From Argyresthia goedartella (Eukaryota > Arthropoda > Insecta > Lepidoptera > Argyresthiidae), in the NCBI GenBank assembly GCA_949825045.1, contig OX463820.1, positions 4,538,501-4,602,500 of the forward strand: 64,000 bases of DNA, in the 5' to 3' direction. This document shows positions 28,401 through 34,400 of this stretch, piece after piece. Position 1 is the stretch's first letter. Every line of letters begins with the position of its first letter. The notes beneath the pieces were generated by a model. It was not told the origin of the DNA and ran no database searches. It was given only the letters and a program-made list of their open reading frames with translations. The position numbers and the translations under genes are program-made.

Positions 28401-31400
28401 TTGCTACAGTAATAAAAGGTTACGCAAGGAATGTTATTGGGTCCGATTTTTCGGATGGAACAGTCAACGTTGATTGATTCAGAAGTAGGTATGATAAATG
28501 TGCCTCCGCCACCCCTTATTGCACAAACAATATGTTTATGTTGTTTTAGTGACACCACAGATTAGATAATTAGTTACTAGTGACACCTTGTTTTTATTTA
28601 TTATTTCTGTTATACCTACCTTCTTGTGTATGAAGCACAATTCGCAGTTTGTTAACAACTTTATAAGGAGAGAAAGTCACCTTCAAGTTTACAATGTTGT
28701 TCTTCAGATTTCAAAAGAGATAACCGAATAACCAACATTATACGGGCGGACCGCAATTATGTGGAAAGCGGTAAAAGGCAAGGACTTACTTGAAGCAATT
28801 TACTCACTATTTCAAATTTCGGTCGCACGTGGCACACGATAGAGCGGGAGGACTCCTCGTCGCTGTCGCTCTCCAGACAGTCTGACAGAGACGGGGACCT
28901 GCGCGGGGGCCACTTGGGGGCCCTGTCCCAGGTGGGAGACAGCAGCGGGGTGGGCAGAAGGGTCGGCGTCACCGGTGGCCCCCGCCACCATGACACCAGC
29001 GCCGGCGCCACCCCGACCACCACAGCCAGGCTGAGCTTCACCATAGCGGAAGTTGCTCTACCCAGACATAACTCACAACTGCCACAGGAAGTATACGCTC
29101 AGCGACGCATTGTTCGTAAATAAAAACGTGTCTATTTTGGAAGACGCAGTCTGTCACACGCCGCGCCGCTCACGCGCCCTTATTGCAGGCGACACCGGCA
29201 AAATGCGCTACCAGTCCACAAGAGCGGTGCCAGTTCACGCGACACAAATGTTTATGCGGATCAGGAAGTGTGAGGAATCCGCTCAAACATTTCCGCGATT
29301 CAAGTAAACATGCAAGGAATCGCGAGATCTGCAATCGCGCAGCGCACGCGTCCGTCAATTCGCAGTGTCGATGCGACTACTCGCGTGCCACCGACTATTA
29401 CGCGCACGCAACCACGATCACTCGACTTTTTCGACTGGAAGATCCGCGGTAATCAAAAGGAGGGATATTCCAAAAATGGTTTCAACAGAGCTTCCTGTGA
29501 AGCGGGTGATCCCTAGCTTGCAGACGCGCGAGTGGCGGACAGTGGCGGTCGTTGACGCTGGAGCGCCCGCCCGCCCCGGCGCGCCGCCCGCCCTCGACCA
29601 CCCGCCGCCCGCCCCACGACACACACTACACCGCGAAATTACCAAACTGACCCAAAATATTGAACAGTAAAATCAGAACCTTTCGTAATCTAGAGCATGT
29701 TACAGATCAACAGATTCGTTGAGGTGAAATAATTATATTATTTATGGTGCATTACGATTTTACGTTCGAGATAACGGAATCATAAAAACGGCTTAAGAAA
29801 AACAAACCGAAACTTAAAAATAATTGGACTTGTGCAATGTGAAATCAAATCCAATGCAAAATGCTCACTGGCTGATAGGAAATATCTTGCTTCACTCGAC
29901 ACGATCCAATAAATAAACAGTTCAGGGCAACATATTATTTTCACCATCAAAAGTTAAAAAATTTGGCCCTAACCACGCAAGCACCAAAGGGCTTTCAACC
30001 CCATAAAAGCTGTTTCAACACACTTGATGGCGTTGCATCAGTTGCCAGTTCTGACACGAGGGTGTGAGACGGGTGGGAATCGGATCAATGCTGCATTGAC
30101 GTCAGACGAGGGAGCTAGCTAGGTCTTGCGTGGAGCACGGAAGGCAAAAATATCTTATCTGAAATTCTGTCCACCCGGCACCCGGAACGTGATTCAGGAC
30201 CTGTGAATCTGTCTATTTTGATACACAACATAAACTTTTATTGTAGGCTGTATTAAAATACCGTCAGATCTATGAACCTAATTGAATAAGATTAAAATTT
30301 CTCTCTGTTAAGTCCTGACAAGAAATTAATTTTAAATTGCATGATCTCATTACTGTCATCAAATAAATATATAAAATTATACACTAAACATTATTAGGTG
30401 GATGGTTGGAACAAAGTACAGACTCCTTCCTTGAAGAAATGATACCGATAGCGAGTCTCATTCATTTAAAGAACTCTATGAACCTTTCATCAACTTTGTC
30501 ATCCTCGTTTGAGTTAAGCCTATAACTCAAATGCAGATGACAAAGTTTCGCAAACCTCCCGTAATTTTAAACCCCCTCACTTCAAAACACCCTTCAGAGC
30601 ACAGGTACTGCGGGATACGAGGGGAGCATTCGAAGATGTAAGATAGGCCTCGAAAGTAGGACACGGCCCGGATCAATACCACAGGTCATTCGCCTCAGGG
30701 CTCTCAGGCTCCCTTCCCGTTTACCCCACAAATGAGGCTGCTCTGACCCGGCCTCGGGCCAACGAAGGGCCACATTTTGGGAACACTGGTAATGATGGAC
30801 TCGCTAAACTAGGTCAGAGAAAGTTGGGATATTGTTGCACTACGAGATTTATCCTGTTTTATCTCACTTGGTGAATTTTGTGGTAGCTATAGCTGCTGCG
30901 ATGGATTAGCACCCTGTGACGCAAAATGGAACGAACCCCATGTGCCAAAAGTTGTCAGGCTATATTTGTCTCTTTTGCAATTAATCACTCTATTTAGCCT
31001 CGTTTCCTCATATTTAGTTGCGTAAGCGCAATGATATTCCCGTTACTTCGCGGAAACTAGTGACCTTATTTGCAACATTTCCTGTTCGAAAGATTGTATC
31101 ATAGTTAGTTACAGTTTATATTTGCAAGTGGTGAGTCGCTTCTGTTGTAGGGATAAATCGAGGAGCCATATAGCCTATACTGCATCCTATAAAACTATCT
31201 ACAAATACACAAGTAAATTAGCAGTAAAGAATTTACCAGTCCTACTACTTTTCAAAACCAGACGAATCAGAAAACAGGTAACTGTCGCATCGTAGAATTG
31301 ACAATACCATGATATAGCCAACCAAGGTTGAATTAGAACTTTCATTGAACAAAGAAATATTTTAGGGCAAAACACTGCGGTACGAGTAGCTTAGGGGTAG

Positions 31401-34400
31401 ACTAAAGGGGGCGAGCGCAGTGAAGCCCCCGAATAGTCTTCGTGTTAGGTCGACATGTATAACACAAAAAAACACCACGTAGTACTGAGTACAAACGCTT
31501 TTAGATGACATGTTTTCGTGAAATTAAACCATTTCTGATAATTTCGTGAAATAATTGACTATATCATGAAATAGTTGGCCATTTCATGATATAGTCAATT
31601 CATGGTTGTACCATCCAATCCAATCCACCTCATCACAATACCGTCGCATACAAGCACTGTTTTCGGTTGCGGGCGATCACTCTTTGGAACTCGCTTCCCT
31701 GCATTATCAGAGATAGTCCATCTCTCCCCGTCTTCAAGAATCGTTTGAAGGAGCATTAACTTTCTCTATCCTAGATTTGAGCTTTGTATATATTAGTTTA
31801 TTTATGAGTGTATCTAGCAGTTAGTTCAATATGTATGTATCTTATCAGAGCACATAGGTCTATCCTGTAAATGAAATTATTCATATCAACCTTGGGTTTG
31901 CTGGAAGAGATAATTCCAGCAAACTTATTTAGAGATAAGCATGCCTTTGTAGATGTCCTTTTTGTTTATTATAAGTTGTGTCATTTTATGTGCAATAAAT
32001 ATATACGAAATATCTACCATTTCATGAAATAATCAAATTCTACGATATAGCTACGACATAACTACCGATTACTGTGTTGTTACTGTTGGTTATCAAAATA
32101 AATCACTTCCCACTCTTCAGTATGGACATCAAGGGGACTATAAATAATATCAATGACGACATGTTGATGGAAACTAAAGGGAATATCGGTGATTGATGCC
32201 ACGCACGATAGATCACACGCATCATTAGCCACCTTTACTGGGATAAAAAAATTATCGCTGCTTCTGGTTCTCACGATACAGGGTAACCTAGTGGGTCCAG
32301 AAGCAAAGTCTGTACCAGTATATAAATGTTATGTTATTGTCGCGGCTCTTGTTTATCACAATAGGATATCCGCATCCATTTATTTCTTCATTTACATACT
32401 ATTTTTATACCTGCATCTCTTGAGGAGTGAGTCGGTGTCTGCATCAGTAACCGCACATAACTGTTTATCTTATTCACGTTTAACAGAAGCAGTTATCTTT
32501 TCACCATAACTTTATTTAAATGAAATAGAATAGGTAGTGGCATCACGTTAGTTTCGGTAATACTGTACATTACTGATCCCCATAAGATAGGCTATCTATC
32601 TAATCTACTACAATATTGGCAATATTGATCCTTCGATGGGGGAGCTTGATATGGTATCTCTATCGAGTTTTTTAAATCATTAGTCAATTTTGAATATCCC
32701 AATTCTAAAGAACCAATTAGGACATCTTATTTCCGCCATCACCTCCCGGGTGTTAGGACATAAACAAGGTTTAATGGTCTCTACGTGACGAACACCGTTG
32801 CTGAGAGAAATTTTGATGGGGAATTGAAAAACTGGGTGGCCTATTAGAGGTATTAAATATACAAATTGGATGGGATGGGAAACATGTAAATGGGGTAGGA
32901 TCAAGGTAACCTGATGATGAGGAAACGGAATGATGACAAAACGATGAGCAGCATCAATTCTAATAGAGCATGAAATAGATCAGTTGGACCACGACGATAA
33001 ACATAAAATATAAACAGTCACATAGGCACCACCTGTGTCCTTGAAACCAGAATCGATACAAACATATAAACATCCTAGATCGGGGAATTTTTCCTTGCCA
33101 GTAATAACTACAGTGACAGACAATTTAATACCTACCTGTTAGTCGAGAAAACACCTAACATTCTTCAGTCAAATGTGGAACCAGCTACCCATTCAATCGG
33201 TTTACAGCATAGATCACATCACATAAGAAACTCCTTCGTGTTCACAACGTATACGTCCGATTTAATCTAATGTCACATAAACAGGAAGACCAGCTCTGTG
33301 TAATTTAATGCCAAACTGATCCATATTTGGCATATCTCGGTGGATCTAAAAGGACTTTGGAGGCAGTAAGTCAGATATGTTGACCTTGTCAATTATTTAT
33401 ATCCAACCAACTAGGGGAGCTAATTGCTCACGTCTGATGGACATGCTTACTAGCATGCATAGCATATATGTTTTCCCTGGGTTGTGCTAAAGATGAACAA
33501 TTGTCGGATATTTTTGAACGAGTACTCGAATAAATACCTAAAATTAACCATTGCTGTGCTGTGCGATAGAGTTGTTAAAGTTCCGACTCTACCCCGTTTC
33601 AGGCGCTGGGCGGTAGAGCTGAGATTTTGAAAATAATTTCAATGAATGTCATACTCAACGAGCCGCACATCGTTCATTATCTCGCGCAGTATGCCAAATT
33701 CAGGGATCAGTAATGAATGCACAAAAAACAAAAAGGTTCCTTCGCGAAAGGCCAATCGTTCAGAAATTGCGTGAGTCGTCGGCGGCTTGACATTTTGTAC
33801 CGTGGCTTGAAGCCGGCTGGATGCTCTTGCACTTAAATAGATTACCGATTTTAATAGGATGGATATTATTTTGTGGCGTTAGTTGCACAGTCAAGGAAAT
33901 GAATACTCGACCCATTTCGTTGAAATGTCTCTAGAGACACACAATGCGATAAAGTCGAAAATACCAGTTCAAATAGCGGTTCGGTCAATAAATGATATAA
34001 ACATTACTCAGATATAAGTAGCCTAGTTACATGTAAACAGTGCATGCAACTTCGATTAACGTCCTCATAGCAACATTCAGTTGCCTAGTTACGTGTAAGC
34101 AGTGCAACTCCTCCCATACGACCGTCCCGCGCTTTCCGGAAGCCGCCGCGCGCCGCCACGTCTGGAAATATTGATCCTGTGCGAATCCCGCACTATTTTT
34201 TGTCGCTGGTTTTACTGACCGGAAATATAGAGAAATAATATAGCTTCTCTATGGTGTATCACACTTGATTGTTCTAGAGAAATGTCAAAGTAAAAGGTCT
34301 TTCTCCAGCAGGGACACCCTCAGTACAATGGATTCCTCTAAGGGTTGCACTCTATTACAAAGGCATAAGGTTGAAAATCGGGATGCATTTTTGCGTTTTC

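Larger units (their letters stand above)
21855..28789. other. LRRFIP giant intron, middle part
   Basis: Contains a SINE (23309-23548), a 1.25-kb foldback (24025-25280), a 16-bp hairpin (22545-22586), a SINE-like repeat (27243-27610) and an inverted repeat copy (27870-28300). No further exon is recognised. Confidence 0.6.

Noticed and set aside
29183..29670. Overlapping plus-strand frames in CpG-rich DNA
   Set aside because: No homology or splice context. Composition explains the open frames.
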